From contig NC_092873.1 in NCBI RefSeq assembly GCF_028372415.1, forward strand, positions 356,342,128 to 356,406,127: DNA of 64,000 nucleotides. Reading direction: 5' to 3'. The position numbers were made by a program, and so were the translations under genes. This DNA is from Notamacropus eugenii. Its lineage: Eukaryota > Chordata > Mammalia > Diprotodontia > Macropodidae. The notes below the pieces were generated by a model, which had not been told where the DNA came from, did not search any database, and saw nothing but the letters and a program-made list of their open reading frames with translations. This document shows positions 11,301 to 22,915 of this stretch, in pieces; positions within the stretch are counted from its first letter, which is position 1; each line of letters begins with the position of its first letter.

Positions 11301-14300
11301 TACAGCAGTAATCTAGTTTATCTAGTTCAACTATTTTACAGATGAGGGAACTGAGGTATAGCGACAGTAGGTGACTTGCTTTAGGCAACCCAGGAAGTAA
11401 ATGGCAGAGTTCCTGTGATTCCAGGTATAATACTCTTTCTACCTTTCCATGAACTCCTGGATTTTTATTGTATTCTCCTTTCTTTCCATTGCCTTGTCAT
11501 TACAATACAGTAGCCTTTTCTAGGTTATTTATATGTAGGAAACATTTGGAGATAGCAAAACTGATCTTCAAAAAAGTCACTGGGTAGAGGGTCCAACTCC
11601 TCCATATCTATACACAGTAACAGAAGTCAATTTCCAATGGGAGGAGGAGTTTCAAAGGCTGAGAGAACAGCGTATGGTCAGCTTGTACAGAAACTAGCCC
11701 AAAAAATGATGATGAGTTTGGAAAGTAATAGAAATGACAACGAATCTTCATTCCCAGGGGAGGGGGCACAGTACAGGAATGTTGTCAGAGGGGAGCTAGA
11801 GTCAGTAGGGGGCAGGATGGGAGAAAGGGGGACTCAAATAATCATTTAATAGATTTCAAGATAAATGAGAATAGCTTACAAAGAGATAAAAGAATGGGGT
11901 GGGGGGGGAATGTAATTTGGAGAATGTAAAGCATTTAAAAACTTCCTATGACTGGAAGGGAAGACATGAAAGTCCTCAGGCTGAGAATAGAGAAGTGGTG
12001 GGAAAATAGATGTTCTCATACTCATTAAAATGAGAATGAACCCAAGGGGTAAACAGTAGAGCAAGAAAATCCAGAGTTCTCTGATTGTTCACAGAAGGCG
12101 AGGTTAGATGAAAGACAAAGGAGTATGGTCAAGAAACAGGATGGTAAGACCAACTTATGAAGAAATGACAAAGATTCATTAGCAGCCAACTGGGATAGTG
12201 GACAGAGCCCTCAGCCTGGAATCAGGAAGACCTGAGTTCAAATCCAACCTCAGATTCTAACGGGTAACACCAGGCAAGTCACTGAACTGCTGTTTGCCTC
12301 AGTTTCTTCATTGGTAAAATGGGGATAATAATAATAGCACCTACCTCCCAGGGCTGTTGTGAGAATTAAATGTGAAAGTAATTGTGAAGTACTTAGCACA
12401 GTGCTTGGCACATAGTAAGCACTATCTAAATGTTAGCTTTTATGGTGATGATGAAGATCCAAATTCAAATATGGCCACAGACACTAGTTTTGTGATTCTG
12501 GGCAAATCACTTAACCTCTGTATGCCTCAGTGTCCTTGGCTCTAAAATGAGGATAATCATAGCACCTGCTTTTCAGGATTGTTGTGAGGGTCAGATGAGA
12601 TAATATTTTTGAAGAGCCTAGTACCATGCATGGTATATAGTAGGTGCTTAGTAAATGCTCCTTTTCTTCCTTCTTTATCCATTGTGCTTTCCAGTTTAAT
12701 AAAACTATATTTGCTCTGGACAAAAGTTTTAAATGCTAATAAAACTGTTTTATGTTTGCTCTGAATAAAAGTTTCTAGTACCATTTTTCCTCCCTAACCT
12801 GTCACCTAAATCTTGCTCTCTCATCATCAAGCTCATCCAGTTCATACACATGATCTTTAATTCATTCATTAAAAAATGATTGTATTGGTTGTAGGTTTTA
12901 CCTCTAAACCCAAACAACCATACCTAACACAGTCATTACTAGCAAATTTGGTGTCCTAGACAAGCACCACAAAATTTACTCCAGGTAAAACAGCAAGAAA
13001 GACATCTTCCCATCAACTTTTCAAGACAAATTCTTTTTGGAGGTATGGGGACATTTTAAGATTAAGGCCAATTGGGATTAGAGATGGATCTGTACAGGGG
13101 AGATACGACACTTAGCACATGGATCTGTGGATAAAGACCCCAAGAAACTCCCAGGAGCCTCTCTGGGTCACTTAACTTTTTTGAATGTCAGTTACCTCAT
13201 CTATAAAAGATTGCTAATACTTGTAGTACTCATGCAGATGCTATGATTATTCCTATTATATAGTTGAGCAAACTGAAGCAAGCAGAGGTTAAGTGACTTG
13301 TCTAGGGTCACACAGCTACAAAGTACCTGCGAACTCAGGTCTTCCTAACAATAATAATAACTAACATTTATATGGCATTTACTATGTGCCAAGCACTGTG
13401 CTAAATGGGCTATTGTGAAGAGAGTACTTCCTATGTAAATATGAGCTATTGTAATTTTCAAATTACAAATCTTCATCTCTATCTAATATATGAAATCTCT
13501 AATGAAAGAGATATTCTCATGGGGAAAAATCCCTAGAGAAGTTACTTACCTTTCTTAGCTCTGTTTTCAAGCCCAGGGCTGAAAAAAACACACAAAAAAC
13601 CAAACACCTTTTTATGATTGCTGGAATTCATTCCCCCAAAATTCTAAAACTCATTCCATTTTCATTTTTGAAAACTGAAATCTGGACACTGAAGCATGTT
13701 TGTTGCTTATTTTTATTACCCCTTTTCTGTATCTCCAGTGCTTAGCACAGTCTGTGGTACACACTAGGCTTTTGATAAATACTTCTTGACTTGACCTGAA
13801 TTGGTTTAGTTTGCCTCCAATGGGCAATCAGTCATTTGCCTGTGGGTTTGGAGTATGAGGGAAGAAGGTAGAGTAAGTAAGGATACCATGATGCTCTTGG
13901 GAATTGTTTGGTGTGGTTTGGCATCATGATAATTCACCCCCCCCCCCCATCCCTTCTCCTTCAGTGTGGAGATAGCTTCAGTCTAATTTGAATGAGATGA
14001 GAAGGAAGAGTGTCCAGGAAGGGGAATGTCTATTTCCTGATACATCTGTTTCTCCGCTTACCCTCCCTCTTCATCAAGCAGGCGGCGATAGGTCTCGATT
14101 TCATTCTCCAGGTGAGTCTTGATGTTGAGTAGCTGCTTGTACTCTGTGCTCTGGTTCTCTGCTTCATCTCGGATCTGAATGAGCTGAGCCTCGAGTGAAC
14201 TGATTTGGTTTTGGGTTTGCGAAAGCTGGGTGCTGTACCCAGCTTCTGTCTCTGACAAGTTGCCTTCAAGGGATTTTTTCTGATAGAAGGAAATGAATTA

Positions 14301-17300
14301 TATAATGAAAAGAAAAAGACTGAGCTGTGAGATAAACATTAAAGTGCTTCATTTTCACTTGTAGAATAGTTGTGAAGGCACTTTGATAATCATTTATATG
14401 TTCTGTTCTGTTAGTCATCTTTCACGAATAAGTAGGACAATGAAGCATAGTATCATTCAGGTTGACAAGACATTTGTAGGTTGGGGAAATTTTTGGATTC
14501 CGCTGAAGCATGGTGCAAAGGAAAGAGCCTTATATAGAGACACAGAGGACCTGAGTTCATACACTGCCTCAGATACTTACTAGCCATGTGACCTTGGGAA
14601 AGTTACTTAACCTCTATGGGCCTCAGTTTCTGCATCTGTAAAATAAGAGTTGGACCACAAGCCTCTAAAAACTCTTCTAGCTCTAAACCTATGTTCCAGT
14701 GAGCCCACTTTATTGAGTGCTTTGAGGAAGGGTTGATCACCCCAAAAGGCATCCTGAGGGCCTCTGTCTTCCTTTCTGAGTCCATTCTGAGTCCATTGTG
14801 AAAACACAGGTTCCCCAAAAGCACAGAAAAAATCCTGCTCTCCTTCAGGATATTATGAAAAAAATAATTAAAGTTAGGAAATCCTCTTCCAAGAGCCAGC
14901 TAAGTGGTCTAGCAGATAGATAACTGGACCTGGAGTTAGGAAGATCAGAGTTCAAATCTGATCTTGGGTACTCAATAGCTGGGTGACCCTGGACAAGTCT
15001 GCCTCAACTGTAAAATGGGGGAGATAATAGCATTTACATTGAGATCAAAGGAGATAATATTTATAAAAACTTTAACACAGTGCCTAGTACATAGCAGGGG
15101 CTTAATAAATTCTTGTTCCCTTTCCCCTCTCCTTTATGTGATAAGAACATGCTTGTTTTAATTCACTGGCACATTTTTGGTATTTTCCCATTTGTTCTTT
15201 ATAACCTTAAGAGGTTTTCAGTGATATTTGCTTCTCTCTCTATGCAGGATGAGCTTTGTGTTTGATTTACATGTATTATACTTCTGAGAGGACAAAGACC
15301 ATTTTAACATAATTCTGGTCTTCTGGATGCTGCCCGGCACTTGAGGCATATGAGTGAATGCTTAACAAGTGCTTATTATTGTCATTCTGATATTAACTGC
15401 AAGCTTACGAGAGTAAAAAGAGAAATTGATTTAAACACATTGTTAGAGAAGTTAAAATCATGCCTGCATTTTTAATATTCACTAAATACACAAAAAGTCT
15501 ATATGGATCAATTCTCCTTCAAGTAAGAGTGTATCCTTACAACCTCCCCAAGAGATAATACTGGTAAATTAATTATGAATACTGTCCAGTGTTTCCTTAA
15601 CACAGATCTCATTTTGCACATTTGTGGCTTTTCATTCATTCATTCACAATCTATCTCTTGAATAACAGCTATGAGGGTGAATGAGCCTTTCCCTGTTGTC
15701 ATTTTCAGTCACATCCAACTCTCCATGACCTCATATGGGGTTTTCTTGGCAAAGACATTGGAATGTTTTACCATTTCCTTCTTCAGCTCATTTTGCAGCT
15801 GAGGAAAATGAGGCAAGCAGTGATTAATTGATTTACCCGGAGTCACACAGCTAGTAAGTGTCTGAGGCCAGTTTTGAACTCAGGAAGATGGTTCAGTTAG
15901 ATGATGTAGTAGAGAAAGGGCCTGGCCTGTGTTTAAATCTGGCCTCAGTTGCTAACTAGCTGTGTGACCCTGGGTAAGTCACTTAACCTCTCTGTGCCTT
16001 CAATTTCCTCATCTGTAATATGAGGGTAATTATACCACATCCCTTCCAGGGTTGTTGTGAGGACCAAATGAGATAATAACTGTAAATCACTTAGCATAGT
16101 GCCTGGCATGTACGTGCTATAGAAATGTTAGCAAGCCCTTTACAACCTGTCCCTTCCTGCTTTTCCTGTATTCTTAGGCTCTTTCCCCATCTCCTCGTTC
16201 TTTGATCCACTACACCAGCCTCCCACCTCACACATTAATCTTGTGACTTTGTGCCTTTTGCCCTGGGCTAGGACGTACTTCCTTCTTCCCTCTACCTTCC
16301 GACAGCCCTCCGCTCCTAGATTAGCTTTTGCAATGGGGCATTTGTGGTTCTTTCAGCTGCTAGTGCTCTCTTCTCTATGATTGCCTTCTATTTTCTCTTT
16401 TTATAGGGTGTCTGTCCCCAGAGTCCTAGCCCAGTCTTAAACCTTGGATACCTTTTTAGCTTTAAGACCTTAAAACTGCACTAAGGTTTTTGGGACACCC
16501 CCTAGGTCTTATACGTGCTTAGTTATTTACTCATTGTCTCCCTCATTAGATTGTCAGTTCCTTGAGGGTAGGGAAGTGTCTTTTGCCTTTCTTTGTATCC
16601 CCAGGACTTAGCATAGGGCCTGGCATATTGAGTTGGCACTGAATAAGTACTTGTTAGCTGACTGACTGATTTAGAAATTGACACGGCCTCTCAGCCTTTC
16701 AACGTCAGGCATCACAGGCATGTGCCAGAGCTGCGTTGATGGAGGCAGTTTTCCCATCAGGAGTTGCTTGAAGTGATGACATCTCAAGTTTGGACCCCAA
16801 AACTAACTAAAATAAAATAAAAAGCCCTACTAAGTGCAAAGTTCAATAAGGATTCTAGCCTGAAGGCAAAATTTGCCTTTTGGTGAATAGAGGTATTTCA
16901 GGGGCTCTAATGTTTGTCAAGTGGATTTGATGATATGATTAGTCATTTTGTTTCCAGGTTTTTCATCCTGGCAAGTTCACTAGAAACACTCACCTGTGAA
17001 CTAATGAATGCAGTAACAAAGTGTGAAACCCGCATTTCTGAGTTAGCCTTTTAAGGAGGGCTCTGAACCTTGTTGGTATAATGGACCCCTTTGACAGCTT
17101 AAGGACCTTTTTTTTTTTTTCAGAACTATGTTTGTAAATGCAGAAAATAAAAAAATATAAGATTACAATGGAAACAAATTCTATTGAAAGTCATATGTTT
17201 TTTAAAAAGTTCATAAACCTTTGGTTAGTAATAATAGTTAGCATTTAAATATATAGCTCTTTAAGGTGTATGTAGCACTTTATAAGAAACATCATCTCAG

Positions 17301-20300
17301 TTGATCCTCACAACAACCTTGTGTTACAGGTGCTATTATTATGCCCATTTTATAGATGAGGGAATTGAGGGAGCTAGGGATTAAGAGACTGATTTGCCCA
17401 GAGTTGGAGAACTCATTACGTGTCTGGGATGGGATTTGAACTCGGGTCTTTCTGACTCCAGGGTCAGCATTCTAGCCACTGTGCCAGCATTTTTTTAATG
17501 TTAAGAATGAAAGTTTTACCAAGGATGATAATATTCAGTAACTTCCTCATTTCTGACATGAAATCATGCTGATATCTCCTTCCTGAGATTGGCTTGTGTT
17601 TACTTCGTGTTTATGTCATGTATACTTTAATGGGTGCGTGCTGTTCCCCTGATAGATTAGAATCAGGGACTATTCAGTTTTTGTCTTGGTGGCTTCATTG
17701 CTTACCTCAGTGCCTGGCACACAAGTACTTCTTGGTTGACTGATGGATTATCTGTGCTGAACACTATTTGTAGGTGGAGAAATAAGTACAAATATTATCT
17801 CATTTGATCCTCACACTAACCCTGGGAGGTAGGTTCTGTTATGATCCCTATTTTTCATTTGAGCAACCCAAGGCAAGCAGAATTGACTAGTTAAGTGTCT
17901 GAGGATGGATCTGAACTCACGACTTTCTGACACCAAGTACAGTAGTTCTCTAGCTACCATATCATCTAGCTGTTTTTAATTTCCATGTTTTACTTACCAG
18001 GGCCAAGGCTGACTGCAGTTCAATCTCCAGGGTCTGTGAAGTCCGTTTCAGCTCTGCTATCTCTGTCTTGGCAGAGTTGGATTCATCAGTGGCAAAGGAG
18101 ATCTGCTGCTGTAGCAACTCGCTCTGAAATGATACCATCAGGAAGCAGGTTGAGTGCCATCAGATATGCCAAGACTTGGCTTAATGACCTCAAGCATACT
18201 TTGATTTACCTTGTTATTGAACCAAGTTTCAACATCTTTGCGATTCTGTTCAGCCAGGGCTTCGTACTGAGCTCTCATGTCATTCAGAAGTTTAGTCAGA
18301 TCAGTCCCAGGAGCAGCGTTCATTTCCACATTCACGTCCGAATTTGCAGCCTTTTGCAGACCTTTCATTTCCTGGATTAAGAACAATTAGTGAGTCGTAG
18401 TAGCTGATGAAAACAAGAATGCTCCATAGAATTCACTTCACCCACAGTAGGGCTTCTTTACCTTATCAGATGGCTATCATAAACAAAGCAAAATATTTGA
18501 AAGGTGATGTTTATTTTGGTGTATATATGCATACCTCTGCATGGTTCTTCTTGAGATAAGACACTTCCTCTGACAGGGTTTCGATCTGCATCTCTAGGTC
18601 TGTCTTGGTCAAAGTCAGGTCATCCAAGACTCTGCGTAAACCATTGATGTCAGATTCCACGCTCTGGCGGAGGGCCAGTTCAGTCTCATACCTTTGAAAA
18701 AATGTTGACAATTTTTTTGAGTCAATTGATCAACCGATATTTCCCATGATGTGTCAGACACTGTGTTAAGAGCTGGAGGAAAAAAAGAAAGGCAAAAGAC
18801 AGTTTCTGTCTTCGAGAAACTTATAGTCTAATGGGAGAATTCAACATGAAAACAACTACGTAAAAATAAACTATATACAGGATATATTGGAGATAACAAA
18901 GGAAGGCGTAATTTTGTTGTAAAATGCACTTTATGCTTTTAAAATTGTTGACTATGTTAGTAGAAATAATTCTTCTTAGAAATTAATCCTTCAAATAATT
19001 TATGAAGGGGTTCTCAAGATCATAGATTTAGAAGATATATAATCTAACCCTCTCATTTTACAATAAGAAGACTGAGGCTCGGAGAGTTTAGATGATTTGC
19101 CCATGGTTACCCAGAGAGTAAGTGATAGAGTTGGGCTTTGAACCTAGGCCCTCTGACTCTAAGTCCAGGCTCTATCTGTGGCATCAGGTCATCTTCCCAC
19201 TAAAAGGGTTCCAATACTTCAGTACTTCAGCTATCTAGTATAATGTATGCTCCTTGAGGGTGGGAGTGGAGGGCAGCTAGGTGGCACAGTGAATAGAATG
19301 GTGAACCTGGAGTCAGGGAGACTCATTTTCCTAATTTCAAATCAGTACTCAGGACTTGAGTTCAAATTTGACCTCAGACACTTACTAGCTGTGTGACCTT
19401 GGCAAGTGACATAACCGTGTTTGTCTCAGTTTTCCTCATCTGTAAAATGAGCTGGGGGTGGTAACAGCAAACAACTCCAGTATCTTTGCCAAGACAACCA
19501 CAAATGAGGTCACAAAGAGTTGGACACAACTGAAATGACTGACTAACAAGAGGGCAAGGGATTATTTTTGTTTCTCTCTTTTTTTTTTGAGGTGCCTTGT
19601 ACTTAATAGGTACTTAATAATTTTTTTTTATCAAATTGAATTGGATTCAATGATAATTTGATTGAAGAGGGGTAGATTTTAACTCATATTACTTTCAGAG
19701 TTGTTGTGATCAAAAAACTCCTAATTCTAGGGCCAGCTTGATTAAATACCTAGGTTCCTTCTTCTCCCGTATTTAATAGGACCTGGCAGAATTGATGCTT
19801 TGCTGGTGTCCTCTCTAAGAATATACAGTGGTTTCATTTTGCAGTCTTAATGTGCTATATAAATGCAAGCTCTTAGGTAGGATTCCTGTGAGCAATGAGA
19901 TTCCCTAGTGTATTTATGTTAAATAAGATTTAACAGTGGTCATTTTCCAAGACTTCATCTGTTCCAGTAGGTCTAAGGCACTACTATAATGATCTGTAGT
20001 GCCAGTGGGGAAATAGAATTACACCTGTTCCATAAGGTCTGAGACACTGTTATAACTATAGGGTCATTAGAGAAATAGATACTATTTATACACTTTTTTT
20101 TTCTGTTATGAATATCTATTATAGTGGAAATAGCAGAAAGGAGAAATTGCACCTGAAGACTTGTATCTGGAATCAGAAGACTGGGTTTGAGTTCTAGTTC
20201 AGTTGTTTCCTAGCTGCATGATGACGGATAAATTACATCATCTCTCCAAGCTTTAGCAAAGTGGATTATAGATTGAGATCTGTAAAGGATCTCAGAAGGT

Positions 20301-22111
20301 ATCTAGTTCAACACTCTTATTTTACAGATGAAGAAGCTATGGCCCGTGGAAGTTAATTGACTTTCCCAAGTGCTGGCCCTGGAGTCACGAGGACTTGAAT
20401 TCAAATGTGACCTCAGACACTTACTAGTTGTCTGACCTTGGGCACATCACCTCCCCATTTGCCTCAGTTTCCTCATCTGTAAAATGAACTGGAGAAGGAA
20501 ATGACAAACCACTTCAGTATCTACCAAGAAAACCCCAAATGGGGTCACAGAGAGTTGGACACGACTGAAACAACTCAATAACAACTTCTGACTCTAAGTG
20601 CTCTTAGATTTTTCAGAGCATCTGGATGTTTTTTCCACTATTCTATGCTGGAGCAGAAAGGAGACCTTAAAAGTAATTTAGTCCAATTTCCTCTTTTTAT
20701 AGATAAGGAAACTGAGGTCCAGAGAGAAGTGACTTGACCAAGGTCACACAGATTGTGTCAGAGCCAGAATTCTAATCTGGCTCCTCTACCTCTAAATCAT
20801 CTCAGGTATGCTGTATTTGTTCTTTATGAAGAAGATAATATTTGTGACATTTATATGAGAGAGTTCTTTGGGAGAGTTCTCTGTGGACTAAAGCACTCTA
20901 TGTTGTTGGTCAGTTATTTCAGTTGTATCTGATTCTTCATGACTCTATTTGGGGTTTTCTTGGCAAAGATACTGGAGTGGTTTGCCATTTCCTTCCCCAG
21001 TTCATTTTACAGATGAGGAAATTGAGGCAAATAGGGTTAAGGGACTTGCCTAGAGTCACACAGATAGTGTCTGAGGCAGGTCTTCCTAACTCCATGCTCA
21101 ACGTTCTATCCACTGAGCCACCCAGCTGCCCAAAGCACACTATAGTTTGCTATTATTAGTGAGACTTGATTAATATTTGATTTTCTTTCCCTCCCACCCA
21201 CACTTTTGCCTCTTACTTTAATCTGAAGTCATCAGCAGCTAATTTCACATTGTCAACCTGGAGCATGAGGTCGGCATTACTAAGAGTTGAATCCAAGATC
21301 TGTACGTAAAAGAACATAATGAAATGTATACTAAATTCCCCTGTGCTGTGATAGACCCTTGATGAGATGGCCAGTCACCCAACTTCAATGCTTTTCAAGA
21401 TAATGTGCAAAGTATCTAGTTCTTCAATAACAGCATTCATTCAACAATTATTTTACATTTCTTCATAAGATAATACAATTTTGGGGCAATGATGACAAAT
21501 GAAAGCACTTCATTACTAGTGAATCAAACTTTGGAATCTTCGAAATAATTCTATTTATTTCCTCTTAACATGAATGATATAAGAACAAGGGAGTTAAAAA
21601 AAGAAATGTTCACTGTTATTTCTCAGTATGTATTCTGTTATTCAGTGTTTTAATTTTCCTTAGCCAAGATGGACATAGTTACAAGATGCTCTAGGAAATT
21701 AGTCTGATCATTTTCAGTTTAACTGCAATTTTTAACAATAATGACATTTCTTACCTTTTGTTTGAGTTCTTCAATCATCTGGTAATATTCAGAGTAGTCC
21801 TGATTTTCTCCATGACTGGCACTGCCAGGCCCAAATTTCTTATACCATTCTTTGATTTTATGTTCGAGCTCAGCGTTTGCCTCCTCTAGAGCTCGAACCT
21901 TGTCTAGGTAGATTGCCAGGCGATCGTTCAGGTTTTGCATAGTTCCTTTTTCATTGCCAGAGAGAAGCCCATTTTCCCTCCCACCAGAATTATATCCACC
22001 AAAGCCTCCACCTGAGGAACCACCCAGACCATACTTTTTCCCTGTGGTCCCCCCTCTCCCTTGGCCAGAACTGAACTGCCAAAGACTTGACTTTTGGACA
22101 GAGTATGACAT
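8340..22111 (-). CDS. K24-like type I keratin, complete eight-exon gene, 410 aa
   Basis: Exons in transcript order are 22111-21755, 21299-21217, 18691-18535, 18371-18210, 18123-17998, 14279-14062, 13578-13550 and 8440-8340. They sum to 1233 bp with one open frame and GT-AG at every junction. The 53-residue head is short and Gly/Ser-rich (SSGGGFGGY). The rod runs from about residue 54 ([20 protein letters not shown]) to 365 and ends in the intact termination motif [12 protein letters not shown]. The tail (368-410) ends with PTKT...[15 protein letters not shown]. An exon 4 with [20 protein letters not shown] is typical of type I keratins. FGPGS...DYSEYY before coil 1B and the IVEE/VVSS tail place it nearest K24. 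As a type I keratin it should pair with a type II keratin in cytoplasmic filaments of an epithelium; which epithelium cannot be read here. Exon 7 is only 29 bp. Intron 4 is 86 bp and intron 7 is 5.1 kb. No human one-to-one orthologue is recognised. Confidence 0.93.
9050..9290 (+). repeat. MIR-type SINE
   Basis: 'cagtggaaagatcagtgatt', tgtgtaactttgggcaaatc and 'ttccttatttgtaaaatag' follow the MIR order, ending in aaatctatgatccaatgatc. Confidence 0.6.
9845..10010 (-). repeat. MIR-type SINE
   Basis: Antisense 'aaatttagagcttgggaggg', then 'cctcattttacagacaaaga', ttgcacagatgaaag and 'gatttgaacctaggtgc'. Confidence 0.65.
10015..10260 (+). repeat. MAR1-type SINE, full length
   Basis: Head 'acagctaaggggcaaagtgg', then 'tgtgaccctgggtaagtcac', tail 'aaccccaaatggggttacag' and agtcagacatgac. 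Confidence 0.9.
10630..10875 (+). repeat. MAR1-type SINE, full length
   Basis: Head 'gggcagttaggtggcatggt', tail 'cttaaatggggttacagaga', agatatgattgaaaaaag. Confidence 0.9.
10905..11075 (-). repeat. MIR-type SINE
   Basis: 'gatcacaggctataaatcta', 'aacctcctcatttttt', 'gttcaaggccatgtagg' and gggatttgaacctagaac. Confidence 0.55.
11280..11450 (-). repeat. MIR-type SINE
   Basis: 'ggatcatagaatcttagatc', 'attttacagatgagggaact', then acccaggaagtaaatgg. Confidence 0.65.
12175..12440 (+). repeat. THER/MIR-type SINE, full length
   Basis: tRNA-like head 'agcagccaactgggatagtg', then 'cagtttcttcattggtaaaa', then the MIR 3' end 'gggctgttgtgagaattaaa' and 'cttagcacagtgcttggcac'. Confidence 0.8.
12450..12670 (+). 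repeat. THER/MIR-type SINE, head missing
   Basis: 'tgattctgggcaaatcactt', 'aggattgttgtgagggtcag' and 'atagtaggtgcttagtaaa'. It follows directly after another copy in the same orientation. Confidence 0.75.
13225..13345 (-). repeat. SINE fragment, antisense
   Basis: 'gttaagtgacttgtctaggg' and tcacacagctacaaag, then aactcaggtcttcctaac; the tRNA-like head is cut. Confidence 0.6.
13710..13795 (+). repeat. L2 3'-end fragment
   Basis: 'tatctccagtgcttagcaca', gtctgtggtacacactaggc and 'gataaatacttcttgactt', in intron 7-6 surroundings of K24-like gene 1. Confidence 0.5.
13938..13949. repeat. Poly(C) tract
   Basis: A run of C in intron 6 of K24-like gene 1. Similar runs occur at 26541-26554, 48796-48808 and 51608-51622. 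Confidence 0.9.
14500..14720 (+). repeat. MIR-type SINE
   Basis: 'gcatggtgcaaaggaaagag', 'catgtgaccttgggaaagtt' and 'ctgcatctgtaaaataagag', ending near tctagctctaaacctatg. Confidence 0.7.
14898..15120 (+). repeat. THER/MIR-type SINE
   Basis: Head 'agccagctaagtggtctagc', then gggtgaccctggacaag and the 3' end 'cacagtgcctagtacatagc'. Confidence 0.78.
15695..15890 (-). repeat. MAR1-type SINE, head missing
   Basis: Antisense RTE-type tail 'cttggcaaagacattggaat' through 'gtcacacagctagtaagtgt' to aactcaggaagatgg, where it abuts a plus-strand copy. Confidence 0.82.
15892..16135 (+). repeat. THER/MIR-type SINE, full length
   Basis: 'ttagatgatgtagtagagaa', 'tgtgaccctgggtaagtcac', 'ccagggttgttgtgaggacc' and gcatagtgcctggcatg. 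Confidence 0.82.
16136..16670 (+). repeat. L2 LINE, 530 bp of 3' end
   Basis: 'tttacaacctgtcccttcct', then 'gactttgtgccttttgccct' and ttgagggtagggaagtgtct, ending in 'gttagctgactgactgattt'. Confidence 0.75.
17065..17225 (+). repeat. hAT-type non-autonomous transposon remnant
   Basis: 'gaaccttgttggtataatgg' and acccctttgacagcttaagg match the family at 34495-34735 and 56390-56595, whose ends read 'ggggttcttaacc'. Here the right end is lost. Confidence 0.5.
17228..17490 (-). repeat. MIR SINE, near full length, antisense
   Basis: 'agtaataatagttagcattt', 'gatcctcacaacaaccttgt' and 'gatttgaactcgggtctttc', then ccactgtgccagc. Confidence 0.82.
17640..17755 (+). repeat. L2 3'-end fragment
   Basis: 'gatagattagaatcagggac' to 'cttggttgactgatggatta', including cagtgcctggcacac. 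Confidence 0.6.
17750..17975 (-). repeat. MIR-type SINE, antisense
   Basis: 'atctcatttgatcctcacac' to 'taccatatcatctagctgtt'. It ends about 20 bp before the exon 5 donor of K24-like gene 1. Confidence 0.75.
19010..19200 (-). repeat. MIR-type SINE, antisense
   Basis: 'aagatcatagatttagaaga', 'gactgaggctcggagagttt' and gggctttgaacctaggccct. Confidence 0.65.
19262..19555 (+). repeat. MAR1-type SINE, full length with internal gain
   Basis: Head 'gagggcagctaggtggcaca', tail 'gaggtcacaaagagttggac' and acaactgaaatgactgac. The segment around 'ttgagttcaaatttgacc' is partly doubled, which makes this copy longer than its relatives. Confidence 0.88.
20375..20590 (+). repeat. MAR1-type SINE, head missing
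   Basis: 'tggagtcacgaggacttgaa', then 'atggggtcacagagagttgg' and acacgactgaaacaactcaa. Confidence 0.88.
20640..20800 (-). repeat. MIR-type SINE, antisense
   Basis: 'aaagtaatttagtccaattt', 'aggaaactgaggtccagaga' and aaggtcacacagattgtgtc. Confidence 0.65.
20900..21135 (-). repeat. MAR1-type SINE, full length
   Basis: 'ttggtcagttatttcagttg' to 'gagccacccagctgccc'. It ends 80 bp before the exon 2 donor of K24-like gene 1. Confidence 0.9.
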
Positions 22112-22182
22112 GATGTTCCCACTTCAACCCTCCCAAAGTAAGTACCTCCAGCAGTGTGTTCAGAGAGATATCAATTAATAGC

Positions 22183-22191
22183 CCTTTTATA
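22183..22191 (-). promoter_or_regulatory. TATA box of K24-like gene 1
   Basis: Minus strand reads TATAAAAGG, 72 bp or more upstream of the ATG at 22111, which predicts a start site near 22155 and a 5'UTR of about 45 bases. No CpG island is present, as expected for a tissue-restricted keratin. Confidence 0.7.
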
Positions 22192-22224
22192 CAGGATAAA
22201 GTGGGTGTTTCATGCTTGATACGG

Positions 22225-22790
22225 ATCACTTGAAGGCTTTTTTGTTTTTTAATGACATCTGAAATCCTTAATTATTTTCATTAATTATTTGTTAAACCTA
22301 CCCTTGTATTTGTTTAAAGGTACTGGAATTGCCTTTAGGTGTTGATTATCTCACCCTTAGAGGAATGAAGTTTGTATCTTGATGTGATTTCAGCCTAGCT
22401 AAGCGTTTATTTTCTTTTATCATATTTCAGGCCCCCACACATGTTTTTTCCATTTTTGTGGCTGACTGATAATCATTTATTTTTCTTTGGAATGACATGG
22501 TAGGTGGGTCATTTTTTCCCCCAGATGGAATGACCTGATAGTCTTTTTCAGGCTGGTTCAGAGATTACAAGGTGAGGTAACAGCATGGAGCAAATCCTCG
22601 TCCTGTGTGGCATATGATATGAGGATTTAAAAACACATAACATGGAAGCTGAGTGTTATGGAGTTTAGCATATCTCTGATCACTGTTCAAGTTCTTTAAA
22701 TGTGTGTAAGAAGATGAGATCAGAATTGTGAAACTTTCCCAGAAGCCTGCATTACATTAAAATAAAAAGACTATTTGCTGATGGTTTCTC
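22225..22790. other. Upstream flank of K24-like gene 1
   Basis: No repeat or reading frame of note. This unique-looking DNA just upstream of the TATA box may hold promoter elements, but none stands out by eye. Confidence 0.4.
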
Positions 22791-22794
22791 AGGA

Positions 22795-22915
22795 AAATTG
22801 TAACAAAGTGGATAGAGTCCTGGACTTGGAGTCAGGAAGACTTGCATTCTAATCCTACCTGTGACACGTACTATCTGTGTGACCATTGGCAGGCCATTTA
22901 AACTCTCTTGTGTGG
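22795..22915 (+). repeat. SINE 5' fragment
   Basis: 'aaagtggatagagtcctgga', 'cttggagtcaggaagacttg' and ctatctgtgtgaccattggc. Confidence 0.65.

Larger units (their letters stand above)
8441..13549 (-). other. Intron 7 of K24-like gene 1 (5.1 kb)
   Basis: The intron is filled with SINEs and old repeats, listed separately. The stretches 8990-9330, 9500-9840 and 11450-12170 hold nothing recognisable beyond weak old repeat remains. Confidence 0.85.
14280..17997 (-). other. Intron 5 of K24-like gene 1 (3.7 kb)
   Basis: It holds SINEs at 14500-14720, 14898-15120, 15700-15890, 15892-16135, 17228-17490 and 17750-17975, and L2 at 16140-16670 and 17640-17755. The stretch 15120-15700 shows only weak old repeat remains. 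Confidence 0.85.
18692..21216 (-). other. Intron 2 of K24-like gene 1 (2.5 kb)
   Basis: SINEs at 19010-19200, 19262-19555, 20375-20590, 20640-20800 and 20900-21135 make up much of it. The stretch 19560-20290 shows nothing recognisable except old remnants. Confidence 0.85.

Noticed and set aside
14603-14824. 66-73-codon minus frames
   Set aside because: They lie across a MIR-type SINE in intron 5 of K24-like gene 1.
17985-18380. 131-codon plus-strand frame over the keratin exons
   Set aside because: It is antisense to exons 4 and 5 of K24-like gene 1, whose minus-strand frame has the keratin motifs and splice sites.
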